64,000 nt of DNA, from positions 160,920 to 224,919 of the forward strand of contig JALCRQ010000001.1 of assembly GCA_022652655.1 (NCBI GenBank), in the 5' to 3' direction. The notes under the pieces were generated by a model, which saw nothing but the letters and a program-made list of their open reading frames with translations, had not been told where the DNA came from and did not search any database. A program made the translations under genes and the position numbers. Each line of letters starts with the position of its first letter. Within the stretch, counting starts at the first letter, position 1. Below, piece after piece: positions 25,826 through 34,772 of the stretch. The DNA is from Oscillibacter sp. GTDB lineage: Bacteria > Bacillota > Clostridia > Oscillospirales > Oscillospiraceae.

Positions 25826-26518
25826 ATGACCATTTTAGAGACAAAAGAGCTGCGCAAGATTTACGGCGCCGGAGAGAACGCGGTTCACGCGCTGGACGGC
25901 GTGACGTTTACTGTTGAAAAAGGGGAGTTCGCGGCTGTGGTGGGCACGTCGGGCAGCGGGAAATCCACCCTGCTCCACATGCTGGGCGGCCTGGATCGGC
26001 CCACCTCCGGCACCGTGACGGTAGACGGCCGGGAGCTTTTTTCCCTGAAGGACGAGGAGCTGACCATCTTCCGGCGGCGGAAGATCGGGTTTGTGTTCCA
26101 GAGCTTCAACCTGGTGCCGGTGCTGAATGTGGAGGAGAACATCGTCCTGCCGGTGGAGCTGGACGGCCGGGAACCGGATTACGAATATATCGGCCGGATT
26201 GTCGAGACGCTGGGACTTGCGGAGAAGCTCCGCAGCCTGCCGAACAATCTCTCCGGCGGACAGCAGCAGCGGGTGGCTATCGCCCGGGCGCTGGCGGCCA
26301 AACCCGCGATTCTGCTGGCGGACGAGCCCACGGGAAATCTGGACAGCCGCACCAGCCAGGACGTGATGGGCCTGCTTAAGGTGACGGGGCAGAAATTCGG
26401 CCAGACCATCGTGATGATTACCCACAACGAGGAGCTTTCGCAGATGGCCGACCGCGTGATCCGCATTGAGGACGGCCGGATCGTCTCCGGCGGGGAAACG
26501 GGAGGCGCGGCGAAATGA
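25826..26518 (+). CDS. ABC transporter ATP-binding protein (MacB/LolD/BceA type)
   Basis: A 230-residue cytoplasmic ATPase. Walker A is GTSGSGKST, the signature LSGGQQQR and Walker B ILLADEPTG, with the Q-loop in VFQSFNLVPV. The FRRRKIGFVFQ region is typical of ATPases paired with FtsX-family permeases. The start is ATG 25826, 9 bases after GGAGG. An in-frame GTG at 25775 lies inside the terminator hairpin and is rejected. The stop overlaps the permease ATG by 4 bp (ATGA). It probably powers the neighbouring permease for export or detoxification of an envelope-active compound. Confidence 0.95.
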   Translation: MTILETKELRKIYGAGENAVHALDGVTFTVEKGEFAAVVGTSGSGKSTLLHMLGGLDRPTSGTVTVDGRELFSLKDEELTIFRRRKIGFVFQSFNLVPVLNVEENIVLPVELDGREPDYEYIGRIVETLGLAEKLRSLPNNLSGGQQQRVAIARALAAKPAILLADEPTGNLDSRTSQDVMGLLKVTGQKFGQTIVMITHNEELSQMADRVIRIEDGRIVSGGETGGAAK

Positions 26519-29181
26519 TTCGCATCAAAAACCGCGGGACCGTCGCCAATCTTGCCCGCAGGAGCCTCCGGTCCGCCGGAACGCGCAACCGCGTCGCCGT
26601 GGCCGCCATCGCGCTGACCACGTTGCTGTTCGCGGCCCTTTTCACCATCTCCGGCACACTGGTGGACTCCTTTCAGCAGCAAACCTTCCGCCAGGTGGGC
26701 GGCAGCGCCCACGGCACCTTCAAAAATGTCACCGAGGAGCAGCTAAAAACGCTGCGGGACGACCCGCTGATCGTCAGGTCAGGCGCCCGGCTGCTGTTGG
26801 GGATGCCCGAGCGGGCGCCGTTCAACAAGGTGCACGCCGAGCTCAGCTACATGGACAAAAACTGTGCGGCCAGCTATTTCTGCACCCCCGACCACGGCGT
26901 GCTGCCGGAGGAAGGCACCAGGCAGATCGCCTGCGATACCCGGATTTTGAGCCTGCTGGGCGTGGAGCCGAAGCCGGGAGCTCGTGTGTTCCTCACTTAT
27001 ACCATCGGGGACGGCGCCGGCGCCGGCAAAGAGGTTTCGGACACCTTTACCCTGTGCGGCTGGTGGGAATACGACCCGGCGTCCAGCGCCAGTATGGCTC
27101 TGGTGCCGCTCTCCTATGTCAAGGAGCAGCTTTCTGGATATCAGTCCGCGGGAGGCAGCGACACCACCGGCACGTGGGATCTGAACATTTTTTTAAAGTC
27201 CAGCCGGCACATTGAGCGGGACCTGGACACGATCCTTGAAAACCACGGCTTCCAGAACGTTCGTCCCGGAAAGGACAACTACATCGCCGTGGGCGTCAAC
27301 TGGGCCTATGTGGGCGCGCAGCTGGCGGGCCGGGCCGACAGGGGCACCATCGCCGCCATCGCCGGGCTGCTGGCGCTCATCATGCTCACAGGCTACCTCA
27401 TCATCTATAATATTTTTCAGATTTCCGTGGCAGGGGACATCCGGTTCTACGGCCTTTTAAAGACCATCGGCACCACGCCCCGGCAGCTGCGCGCCGTCAT
27501 CCACCGTCAGGCGCTGACGCTCTCCGCGGCGGGGATTCCCATCGGTCTGGCGCTGGGCTGGCTGACGGGCAGGGCACTGGTGCCGGCGGTACTGCGGACG
27601 CTGGATACCTATACCGGCGTCAGCGCGTCGGTCAATCCCCTGATCTTTTTGTCCGCCGCCGCGTTTTCACTCCTCACGGTGCTGATCTCCTGCGCCCGGC
27701 CCGGCCGCATGGCGGGCCGCGTTTCCCCGGTGGAGGCGGTGCGCTGGACAGAGGGCGGCGCGAAGCCCGCCAAAACCGCGGCCGCCCGCCGCAGCCGCCG
27801 GGCATCTCCGGCGCGGATGGCACTGGCCAATCTGGGCCGGAGCCGGAAGCGGACGGTGCTGGTGGTGCTGAGCCTGTCCCTGGCTGTGGCGCTGCTGGAG
27901 ATTACCTGCATCTTTACGGGCGGCTTCGATATGGACAAATATACCGGCCATTTTACCGCCTCCGACTTTGTCCTGGGCAGCGCCGGATACTTCCGGCACA
28001 GCGGCTCCTTCGACGCCGACAAAGCGGTGCCCCAGAGTGCCATTGACGCGGTGGAGGAGCAGGGCGGCATCACAAAGAGCGGCCGGATCTACGGTTTCAC
28101 CGGCAGCGCCGATACCCTGGTCACCAAGCAGCAGTTTCAGAGCACGCTGCCCGACTGGCTGAGTGAGGACGACAGGGAGCAGATGACCCGGCAGGCAAAA
28201 CAGAATAACGGCTGCTACTCCCAGTCGCTCCAGCTCTACGGCATGGAAAACGCGCCGCTGGACCGTCTCAGGGTGGTGGAGGGTAGCCTTGCAGATCTAA
28301 AGGATTCCGGGAAAAACGCCATCGCCGCCGTCTACTGGACCGACGACTACGATAAGCCCAAAACCCATACGAACTGGGTCAAGGTGGGCGATCAGATCAC
28401 CGTCCGGTATGTGGACGAGGTGGAGTATCGCAGCAGGGAGACCGGAAAGCGCATCGCCGATCCCGATCAGACCGACGAGAGCTGCACCGTCGAGGTCACG
28501 AAGTCCCACACCGCAACCTATACCGTGGCGGCGCTGGTCACCGTACCCAACGCCATGAACTACCGGTACTACGGGAGCCCGGAGTTCGTGCTGAACGCCG
28601 GAGTTTTTCAGCGTGACACCCACACTTCCAATATTATGACGTATCTTTTTGACACAAAAAAGAGCGCCGACGCGCCCATGGAGCAGTTCCTCAAAAATTA
28701 CACGCAGACCGTGAACCCTCTGCTGGACTACGAGTCCAAGGCCACCTACGCCGCCCAGTTCAACGGCTTTCGGAGCATGTTCCTGCTGGTGGGCGGCGCC
28801 CTCAGCGGCGTCATCACACTGGTGGGCGTGCTGAATTTCTTCAATGCGGTGCTGACCTCCATCTTCACCCGGCGGCGGGAGTTCGCCATGCTCCAGGCGG
28901 TGGGCATGACGGGCCGCCAGCTCAAGACCATGCTGGTGTGGGAGGGAGTGCTCTACGCCCTGCTTTCCGGCGGGCTGAGCCTGGCGCTGAGCCTGCTGCT
29001 GGGACCGCTGCTGGGCAAGGTCATGAACGGCACCTTCTGGTTTTTCACCTACCGCTTCACCCTGATTCCGGTAATGGCCGAGATTCCCGTCTTTCTGGCT
29101 TTGGGTGCCGCGCTGCCGCTGCTGGCTTACCGCCCCATCGCCCGCCAGACCATCGTGGAGCGCCTCCGCGGTGTGGAATAA
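26515..29181 (+). CDS. FtsX-family ABC permease with two FtsX domains
   Basis: An 888-residue membrane protein with two FtsX-type halves. The first has TM1 about 28-50, an extracellular domain about 51-270, and TM about 275-300, 330-352 and 375-395. The second has TM about 446-470, a larger extracellular domain about 470-750, and TM about 755-785, 815-840 and 852-875. Eight membrane spans with two big ectodomains match MacB-like or mechanotransmission permeases that work on extracytoplasmic substrates rather than classical importers. It overlaps the ATPase gene by 4 bp. The two-component system upstream suggests induction by the compound it handles; the substrate is unknown. Confidence 0.92.
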   Translation: MIRIKNRGTVANLARRSLRSAGTRNRVAVAAIALTTLLFAALFTISGTLVDSFQQQTFRQVGGSAHGTFKNVTEEQLKTLRDDPLIVRSGARLLLGMPERAPFNKVHAELSYMDKNCAASYFCTPDHGVLPEEGTRQIACDTRILSLLGVEPKPGARVFLTYTIGDGAGAGKEVSDTFTLCGWWEYDPASSASMALVPLSYVKEQLSGYQSAGGSDTTGTWDLNIFLKSSRHIERDLDTILENHGFQNVRPGKDNYIAVGVNWAYVGAQLAGRADRGTIAAIAGLLALIMLTGYLIIYNIFQISVAGDIRFYGLLKTIGTTPRQLRAVIHRQALTLSAAGIPIGLALGWLTGRALVPAVLRTLDTYTGVSASVNPLIFLSAAAFSLLTVLISCARPGRMAGRVSPVEAVRWTEGGAKPAKTAAARRSRRASPARMALANLGRSRKRTVLVVLSLSLAVALLEITCIFTGGFDMDKYTGHFTASDFVLGSAGYFRHSGSFDADKAVPQSAIDAVEEQGGITKSGRIYGFTGSADTLVTKQQFQSTLPDWLSEDDREQMTRQAKQNNGCYSQSLQLYGMENAPLDRLRVVEGSLADLKDSGKNAIAAVYWTDDYDKPKTHTNWVKVGDQITVRYVDEVEYRSRETGKRIADPDQTDESCTVEVTKSHTATYTVAALVTVPNAMNYRYYGSPEFVLNAGVFQRDTHTSNIMTYLFDTKKSADAPMEQFLKNYTQTVNPLLDYESKATYAAQFNGFRSMFLLVGGALSGVITLVGVLNFFNAVLTSIFTRRREFAMLQAVGMTGRQLKTMLVWEGVLYALLSGGLSLALSLLLGPLLGKVMNGTFWFFTYRFTLIPVMAEIPVFLALGAALPLLAYRPIARQTIVERLRGVE

Positions 29182-29232
29182 CCGCCGGCACCCCCGGCCG
29201 GAGCGGGGCATACACTGGCAGGGGGTGACATC

Positions 29233-29811
29233 GTGGCAATTCGAATTTTTATCGACCAGGGACATAATCCGTCGGGATGGAACACCGGCGCCGAGGGCAG
29301 CGGCCTCCGGGAGCAGGACGTGACCTTTGTGGTGGGCGCATATCTGGCGGATCTGTTGGATCAGGATCCCCGGTTCGATGTGCGGGTGTCCAGAGATACG
29401 CCGGATACGGTTCTGGGGACTTCCAATGCCAGCAGCCTGACCCGGCGGGTGGACATGGCCAACAGTTGGCCGGCTGACTATTTTCTCAGCATCCACTGCA
29501 ACGCCAGTACCCTTCCCTCCGCCAACGGAACGGAGGCGTGCGTCTATGCCCAGTATACCCAGTCCTATTGGCTGGGCGAGCACATTCTCCACGCCATCGT
29601 CTCCAGCATGGGCACCAGGGATCGGGGCATGAGCCTCCGCCCGGGGCTGTATGTGCTGCGCAAGACGCAGATGCCGTCCGTGCTGATTGAGCTGGCGTTT
29701 ATTACCAACGCGGAGGACGCGGCGCTGCTGGCGTCCGATCCCTACGGCTTTGCAGCCGCCATCTATGAGGGGCTGCTGAGCTACTTTGATATGGCTCCGC
29801 TGAAGGAATAG
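29233..29811 (+). CDS. N-acetylmuramoyl-L-alanine amidase (Amidase_3, CwlC/CwlV-like)
   Basis: A 192-residue zinc amidase that cleaves the bond between N-acetylmuramic acid and L-alanine in peptidoglycan. Zinc ligands are H11 (in IDQGHN), E27 and H88 (SIHCNA), and the catalytic E153 lies in LIELAFITN. It starts with GTG, 7 bases after AGGGGG. There is no signal peptide and no wall-binding repeat. That resembles the mother-cell lysis amidases CwlC/CwlV, which act late in sporulation without secretion. The spore protein gene downstream fits this, but the link is only positional. Confidence 0.88.
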   Translation: MAIRIFIDQGHNPSGWNTGAEGSGLREQDVTFVVGAYLADLLDQDPRFDVRVSRDTPDTVLGTSNASSLTRRVDMANSWPADYFLSIHCNASTLPSANGTEACVYAQYTQSYWLGEHILHAIVSSMGTRDRGMSLRPGLYVLRKTQMPSVLIELAFITNAEDAALLASDPYGFAAAIYEGLLSYFDMAPLKE

Positions 29812-29835
29812 GGAATGAAAATTTTAAAAATGCAG

Positions 29836-29872
29836 AAAATCTCCGGGGCGCCCAGGCGTTCCGGAGATTTTT
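29836..29872 (+). terminator. Terminator after the amidase gene
   Basis: An 11-bp stem (29836-29846 with 29861-29871) with a 14-base loop ends in a T run. Confidence 0.8.
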
Positions 29873-30094
29873 GACGCCCGGGGCCGCCGTCTCGTTTTTT
29901 GCCGCGGCGCGTCCGCGAAACCGGAGCGACAGACCCGGGGCCAAAGAAGCTGCTTTTCGGCGGGCAAATTTTCAGCTGTGAAAATTTACCGACAGGATCC
30001 GGGCATATTCGCCCTTTCGCGGGTCAAACTATGCTTGCGGTACCCAAAAGATCCACAAACAACAAAAAGACAATCTGAAAAGGAGAAAACGATT

Positions 30095-30286
30095 ATGTCT
30101 AAGAATAACAACATCAACGTCCCTGAGGCCCGCAACGCCATGGATAAGTTCAAGATGGAGGCTGCTTCCGAGGTTGGCGTCAACCTGAAGGAAGGCTACA
30201 ACGGCGACCTGACCTCCAAGCAGGCCGGCTCTGTCGGCGGCCAGATGGTCAAAAAGATGATCGAGAGCTACGAGAAGTCCCTGTAA
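30095..30286 (+). CDS. Alpha/beta-type small acid-soluble spore protein
   Basis: A 63-residue DNA-coating spore protein. The central part (MEAASEVGVNL) contains the germination-protease cleavage region, and the second half (LTSKQAGSVGGQMVKKMIESY) is the classical SASP DNA-binding segment. The ATG at 30095 is 9 bases after AGGAG; an upstream in-frame extension is rejected because it lacks similarity. Such proteins bind DNA in the forespore, protect it from UV and heat, and are degraded at germination. Expression is expected from sigma-G. A weak sigma-G-like pair (GAAAA near 29980, CATATTC at 30004) is visible but not convincing. Confidence 0.95.
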   Translation: MSKNNNINVPEARNAMDKFKMEAASEVGVNLKEGYNGDLTSKQAGSVGGQMVKKMIESYEKSL

Positions 30287-30299
30287 CTTCTCTGCAAAA

Positions 30300-30335
30300 A
30301 AGGAGCGGGCCCCGAAAAATCGGGGCCCGCTCCTT
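30300..30335. terminator. Bidirectional terminator between spore protein and dipeptidase
   Basis: A 16-bp perfect stem (30300-30315 with 30320-30335) has an AAAA loop. On the minus strand it is followed by six T, so it mainly ends the dipeptidase transcript. On the plus strand the T run is only two bases plus stem pairs. Confidence 0.85.
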
Positions 30336-30366
30336 AATCGCTGCGATTTTTGCCGCCGGAACACGC

Positions 30367-31746
30367 TTATTCCGCCAGTGCGCGGATCGCCGCCGCGTAG
30401 ATCTTGGCGTTCAAAACCAGGCGGTCCAGCTCGATATACTCGTTGGGCTCGTGCTCGGGGGCGGGAACGCCGGGGAACACGGGGCCGAAGGCCAGAATGT
30501 TGGGAATGGACTTGGCGTACGTGCCGCCGCCGATGCACTTGGCGGGGGAGTTGTCGCCGGTGAATTCCCGGTAGACAGCCAGCAGCTTGGTGACCAGCTC
30601 GCACTCGGGGGCCTGATAGAGCGCCACGCCGTGGTTGTTGCCGGCGATGCTCCAGCCGGCCTTTTCAAAGGCGTCGTTCAGCTTGGGGCCGCAGTCCTCG
30701 TACGTGTAGGTGACGGGCCAGCGGTAGTTGATGGTGAACCGCACCGCGGAGGCGCCGTCCTTCCCCTCGTCGCAGCGGGCCATGCCCAGGTTGAAGCTCA
30801 GGGTGCCGGAGCGGTCGTCCCGGAGATCAATGCCGAAGTGCTTGCCCACGGTGTCCATGCCGATCATGTCGGCAATGTAGCCCACGGCAGCTGCGGCGTC
30901 CCCGCTGAGGGGAAGCTCCTTGAGGAACATGCACAGGCGGCCGATGGCGTTTTTGCCCAGCTCCGGCCGGGAGCCGTGGGCGGAGACGCCCTCCGCCTCG
31001 ATGCGCGCGCCGGCAGCGGTGCGGGTTACACGGATCACATCCGTGCCCTCCGGAAGCTTGGCGTCCGCGGGGCAGGCGATGTCGGCAGAGGCGTGGGCGG
31101 GCACGATGTTGGGAGCCGTGCCGCCGGTGAGGCTCAGCAGCCGCCAGTCGCCGCTCTGGTGAAGTTTCTTCTCGAAGGTTACGTCGCACACGCCCTTCTC
31201 GCCGTTGATCAGGGGGTACTCGCCGTCCGGCGTAAAGCCGGTGGCGGGAATCTCGCCGCCGTGCTCCAGATAATACTGCATATCCGCGCTGCCGGTTTCC
31301 TCATTGCAGCCAAAGACGATGCGCACCCGGCGCTTGGGCTCGAAGCCCTCGTCCTTCAGCGCTTTCAGCGCGTACACGGAGGCAATGATGGGGCCCTTGT
31401 CGTCAATGGTTCCGCGGCCGTACAGCTTGCCGTCCTGCTCAGTGGCCTCGTAGGGCTTGCAGACCGTCCAGCCGTCGCCCTCAGGCACCACGTCCAGGTG
31501 GCCCAAGACCATGACCATTTCCTTGCCCTCGCCGTACTCGGCCCAGCCGCAGTGGCCGTCCATATTGTGGGTGCGGAAGCCCAGCTTCTTGCACAGCTCC
31601 AGAGCCGCCGCAAGGCAGTCGGCGGCGCCTTTTCCGTAGGGTGCGCCGGGCGCGGGAGCGTCCTGTACGCTCTTGATGTTCACCAGGGTTTTCAGCGCGG
31701 CGATCATGTCGGGGCGGAGCTGCTCAATCTGCGTGTTCAAATCCAT
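30367..31746 (-). CDS. M20-family dipeptidase, PepV/Sapep-like
   Basis: A 459-residue cytoplasmic metallopeptidase. H83 and D85 (GHLDVVPEG), D115/D116 (GRGTIDDKGP) and E149/E150 (FGCNEETGS) form the di-zinc site. Length and the YGKGAADCL region match PepV (about 470 residues), which hydrolyses dipeptides. Two in-frame ATGs compete. The ATG at 31746 lies 8 bases after GGAGG, while the one at 31752 would be only 2 bases away, so I start at 31746. It is the third gene of an OPT transporter/PqqD-like/dipeptidase set and probably degrades imported peptides. A hairpin separates it from the preceding gene. Confidence 0.9.
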   Translation of the reverse strand: MDLNTQIEQLRPDMIAALKTLVNIKSVQDAPAPGAPYGKGAADCLAAALELCKKLGFRTHNMDGHCGWAEYGEGKEMVMVLGHLDVVPEGDGWTVCKPYEATEQDGKLYGRGTIDDKGPIIASVYALKALKDEGFEPKRRVRIVFGCNEETGSADMQYYLEHGGEIPATGFTPDGEYPLINGEKGVCDVTFEKKLHQSGDWRLLSLTGGTAPNIVPAHASADIACPADAKLPEGTDVIRVTRTAAGARIEAEGVSAHGSRPELGKNAIGRLCMFLKELPLSGDAAAAVGYIADMIGMDTVGKHFGIDLRDDRSGTLSFNLGMARCDEGKDGASAVRFTINYRWPVTYTYEDCGPKLNDAFEKAGWSIAGNNHGVALYQAPECELVTKLLAVYREFTGDNSPAKCIGGGTYAKSIPNILAFGPVFPGVPAPEHEPNEYIELDRLVLNAKIYAAAIRALAE

Positions 31747-31788
31747 AATCATTGCCTCCCAGCATAGTAATAACAGTTTTGCGCGGAG

Positions 31789-31820
31789 CCGCTCCTCCGC
31801 CGCTTGGGGCGGAGGAGCGG
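31789..31820. other. Intercistronic hairpin between PqqD-like gene and dipeptidase
   Basis: A 13-bp perfect inverted repeat (31789-31801 with 31808-31820, 6-base loop). There is no T run on either strand, so it may stabilise or process mRNA rather than terminate. Confidence 0.5.
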
Positions 31821-31833
31821 AGAGGGACAGTTT

Positions 31834-32187
31834 TCAGGGGGTGACCTTTTCAATATAGCGGCACTGGCTCTCTACCTGGGAGAGGAACAGGGACAGCCGG
31901 TCGTAGAGCGGCTCTACCTGGTCGCCGTATTGCGCCCGGAGTGCCTCGCCGATCTCCCGCACGGCGGTTTGGCCGTCGATTCGGCGAAAGACGAAGCTGC
32001 CGTAGGAATCCAGGGTAATGCGCTTGTATTCCGGGATTTTGGCGTGCAGCCTGCCGCGGAAGAAACGCTGAATGGCGTGATCCTGCGGCTCCAGCACGGT
32101 TACGATCCCGTCGTCGCCGATCTCCAGGGGAAAACGATCCGAGATGCGGAAGACCACATCCAGCAGGTTTTCACTCTTACTCGGCAT
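31834..32187 (-). CDS. PqqD-like small protein
   Basis: A 117-residue cytoplasmic protein. The C-terminal two thirds (SYGSFVFRRIDGQ followed by a helix ending FLSQVES) resembles the PqqD winged-helix fold (PF05402), which in RiPP pathways binds precursor peptides (RRE domain). No radical-SAM enzyme or precursor peptide gene is next to it. Its ATG lies 8 bases upstream of the transporter stop codon (11-bp overlap), so it is translationally coupled to the OPT transporter. It may have a regulatory or peptide-binding role, but this is inference. Family assignment is by pattern recognition only. Confidence 0.65.
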   Translation of the reverse strand: MPSKSENLLDVVFRISDRFPLEIGDDGIVTVLEPQDHAIQRFFRGRLHAKIPEYKRITLDSYGSFVFRRIDGQTAVREIGEALRAQYGDQVEPLYDRLSLFLSQVESQCRYIEKVTP

Positions 32188-34090
32188 GCTTGGTATTGAC
32201 CTTCATAATAGGCAGAATGGTCAGAACCACCAGAGCGATGAGCATCAGGAAGGCCATTCCGTTGCCGGCCGCAAAGCCGGTGGGAGCGGTTCCGCTGATG
32301 ACGCCGGTGACCTGGAGGATAATGCCGATGAGACCGATGATGGAGCCGCCGGCCACCAGACCGGAGGACAGGCTGATGCCGTTGGAGACGCGGGAGTCCC
32401 GCTCAGCGTCGCTCTTGCAGAGCTTCTCCACCAGAACGCGGATCAGGGCGCCCAGCAGAATGATGGAGGTGGTGGAGATGGGCAGATAGAAGCCGATGGC
32501 AGCCGTCATAACGGGCAGGCCCAGCAGGTAGAACACGATGCCCAGAACGGCGCCCGCGATGATCATGACCCAGGGCAGCTTGCCGGACATGATGCCGGAG
32601 GTCAGGGTGGCCATCAGGTTGGCCTGGGGAAGCGCGAAGGGAACGTTGTCGCCGGTCATGGACAGCTGGGGAGCCAGCAGCAGGATGACGCCCGTGACAA
32701 CCGCCACGCCCACCACGCAGGCGATGGTGAAATACTTGTCCATTTCAGCCTTCTGCCCGCCGATGACATAGGAGACCTTCTGGGACTGGCAGTAGCCGCC
32801 GGCGGCGGCGATAGCCGTGACAATGAAGGTGCCGAACATCAACAGGGCCTTGTTGTCCAGATTGGTGGTCCAGCCCATGCCCACAAACAGCAGCGTCACC
32901 ACCACAATGGAGGCGATGGTCATGCCGGAGACGGGGAGGTTGGAGGTGCCGATGGTGCCGGTCAGACGGCCGGAGACGATGGTGAAGAGCAGGGACAGCA
33001 GCATGGACACGACGGAGGCCAGGATGGCCATGGCGATATTGCCGCCGGACACCATGAAGCCGCCGATAAAGCAGATTACCACGCCGCCGATCATCAGGAA
33101 CTTCTCCAGATTGCCGCCCTTGCCGCCGGATTTGGCGTTGCGGGTTTCGCGGATGGAGGATGCCACGGTGGGGATCAGCTTGATGGCGCTGATGAGGCCG
33201 CCGGAGAGCATGATGCCCGCGCCGATATATTTGACGTAGCTGCCGGAGATGTCGCCCACCGTCATGGCGCTGATGGCCACGGAGGGGTTGTTCCACACAG
33301 CGGCGGCGCCCTGTCCCAGAGCGGCGAAGTAGCCGATCAGGGGGATGACCACGAAGTTGGCCAGAATGGAACCGGCAAACATGCACAGTGCCACGGGCAG
33401 GCCCACGATAAAGCCGATGCCCACCAGCAGGGGGTTCACCTCAATCTGGAATTTCCACTTGTAAAACGTCTCGTTGACGAAGCTGACCACGTTGTTGCAC
33501 ACATTCAGAAAGGAACTGGTGAACACGGTCAGAACGCCGCCGATGCCGAAGCCGATGCCCATGAAGCGAATGGAGTCCTTAGCGCCCTCGGAGGCCACCA
33601 GCGTCTCGGAAATCGCCATGGATTCGGGATACATCAGTTTGCCGTGCTCCTGCACGATCAGGTAGTTGTAGACCAGCGTGGTGCAGGCCAGGCCGAACAG
33701 CGCGCCGCCGACACCCACCACAAAGCCCTCCAGGAAGGAGATCTTGGTGCCGATGAGCAGAACGGCGGGGAGCACGAAGATCATGCCGCTGGCGATGGAT
33801 TCACCGCCGCTGGACATGCCCTGAATCAGCGTCTTGCCCAGGATACCCTTTTCCTTGGCGAAGATGGCAATAAATACGGAACCCAGAATGGAGCCGGGGA
33901 TGCCCGCCGCCACGGTCAGACCGGCCTTCATGCCGGAATACGCCGTGGACGCGCCGAACAGCGCCGCCAGCAGAATACCGATGATCAGAACGGCTGTGTT
34001 GCCGCCGATCCGGGAGCCGGAAGAGATGTACGGAACATAGTCCTTGCCGGCTACGCCGCCGTATGCCTCTTTGGACAGCTTTTTATTCAT
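32177..34090 (-). CDS. OPT-family oligopeptide transporter
   Basis: A 637-residue, very hydrophobic membrane protein with roughly 14-16 membrane spans. The N-terminal ISSGSRIGGNTAVLIIGILL and GASTAYSGMKAGLTVAAGIPG segments are typical of bacterial OPT proteins, which take up oligopeptides or metal-chelate peptides with protons. The start ATG has AGGAGG upstream (minus strand of 34099-34104). It leads an apparent operon with the PqqD-like protein and the PepV-like dipeptidase. The substrate is not deducible, but the peptidase neighbours favour peptides. Confidence 0.92.
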   Translation of the reverse strand: MNKKLSKEAYGGVAGKDYVPYISSGSRIGGNTAVLIIGILLAALFGASTAYSGMKAGLTVAAGIPGSILGSVFIAIFAKEKGILGKTLIQGMSSGGESIASGMIFVLPAVLLIGTKISFLEGFVVGVGGALFGLACTTLVYNYLIVQEHGKLMYPESMAISETLVASEGAKDSIRFMGIGFGIGGVLTVFTSSFLNVCNNVVSFVNETFYKWKFQIEVNPLLVGIGFIVGLPVALCMFAGSILANFVVIPLIGYFAALGQGAAAVWNNPSVAISAMTVGDISGSYVKYIGAGIMLSGGLISAIKLIPTVASSIRETRNAKSGGKGGNLEKFLMIGGVVICFIGGFMVSGGNIAMAILASVVSMLLSLLFTIVSGRLTGTIGTSNLPVSGMTIASIVVVTLLFVGMGWTTNLDNKALLMFGTFIVTAIAAAGGYCQSQKVSYVIGGQKAEMDKYFTIACVVGVAVVTGVILLLAPQLSMTGDNVPFALPQANLMATLTSGIMSGKLPWVMIIAGAVLGIVFYLLGLPVMTAAIGFYLPISTTSIILLGALIRVLVEKLCKSDAERDSRVSNGISLSSGLVAGGSIIGLIGIILQVTGVISGTAPTGFAAGNGMAFLMLIALVVLTILPIMKVNTKHAE

Positions 34091-34772
34091 ATCAAATTCC
34101 TCCTAAAAACGTCATGCTTTTACCCATCGCGCCGGTTTTGCGCGATGAGAAGCAAGGAATACCATTGTCGCGGTTTGGCTCTCCCAAGGGGGGCGGCAGG
34201 CACCGAGCCCCTCCCGATTCGATGCGCCGCATGGGGACTTTGCCGGGCAATCGCTGTTTTAAATAAAAAAGAACAGGCAAGAAAAGATTCTTTGTAAGGT
34301 TTCCACATTTTTGTCATTTTTAGCCGGCCAACACTCATAAAAACACAGAAGCGAAAAAAAGTCAACCCCGCCCGGGTGTCCGCGTGCTGGGAATATTTTT
34401 TCAAAAAATGTTTTTTATGAGGAAAAAGGTCGCAATCATACGGATTTTGGGAGTGGGAGTTGTCCAAATAAACAAAAAAATTTTTTTCAACAAAAATGCA
34501 GAAAATCAACGCGTTAAAGTGATAATATCCTAAAAAAATGGACAAATCCACATAAAAAATTTTATTTTACCCCATGCGCTGTACTCGTGGCAAAGACCTG
34601 TGTCCGGCAGATTCCCGCCGGGGAGGGCCGGCCGCCGTTGGGGCCGGCAGGGAGATTGTCTTATTTTTCCAACGTGCGCTTTACAAATGGAGGCGCCAAT
34701 GCTATCTTGAAGAAGGAAAACAGTGTGCGGACGGAGAGCCGGGAGCACCGCATGCGGAAAGGCGGAAACAAA
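34091..34772. other. AT-rich intergenic control region between OPT and PepT genes
   Basis: A divergent gap. 34260-34570 is markedly AT-rich against a GC-rich background, as expected of promoters and upstream elements. On the minus strand TTGACT (34360-34365) with TTTATG (34336-34341, 18-bp spacing) is a possible but weak promoter for the OPT operon. No convincing promoter was found for the plus-strand peptidase and no RNA family was recognised. An open frame at 34120-34551 looks random. Confidence 0.5.

Noticed and set aside
24097..29181. Possible acquired antibiotic-resistance island
   Set aside because: Codon use and GC match the neighbours and there are no mobile-element ends; it looks like a resident regulatory/transport module.
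30451..31767. A 438-codon plus-strand open frame
   Set aside because: Antisense of the PepV-like dipeptidase, whose metal ligands are all present.
32144..34297. A 717-codon plus-strand open frame
   Set aside because: Translation is His/Gln/Asp/Gly-rich and lies exactly opposite the OPT transporter, which has clear membrane-protein character.
34120..34551. A 143-codon minus-strand frame in the AT-rich gap
   Set aside because: Mixed composition, no ribosome site and no similarity; it crosses the likely OPT promoter region.
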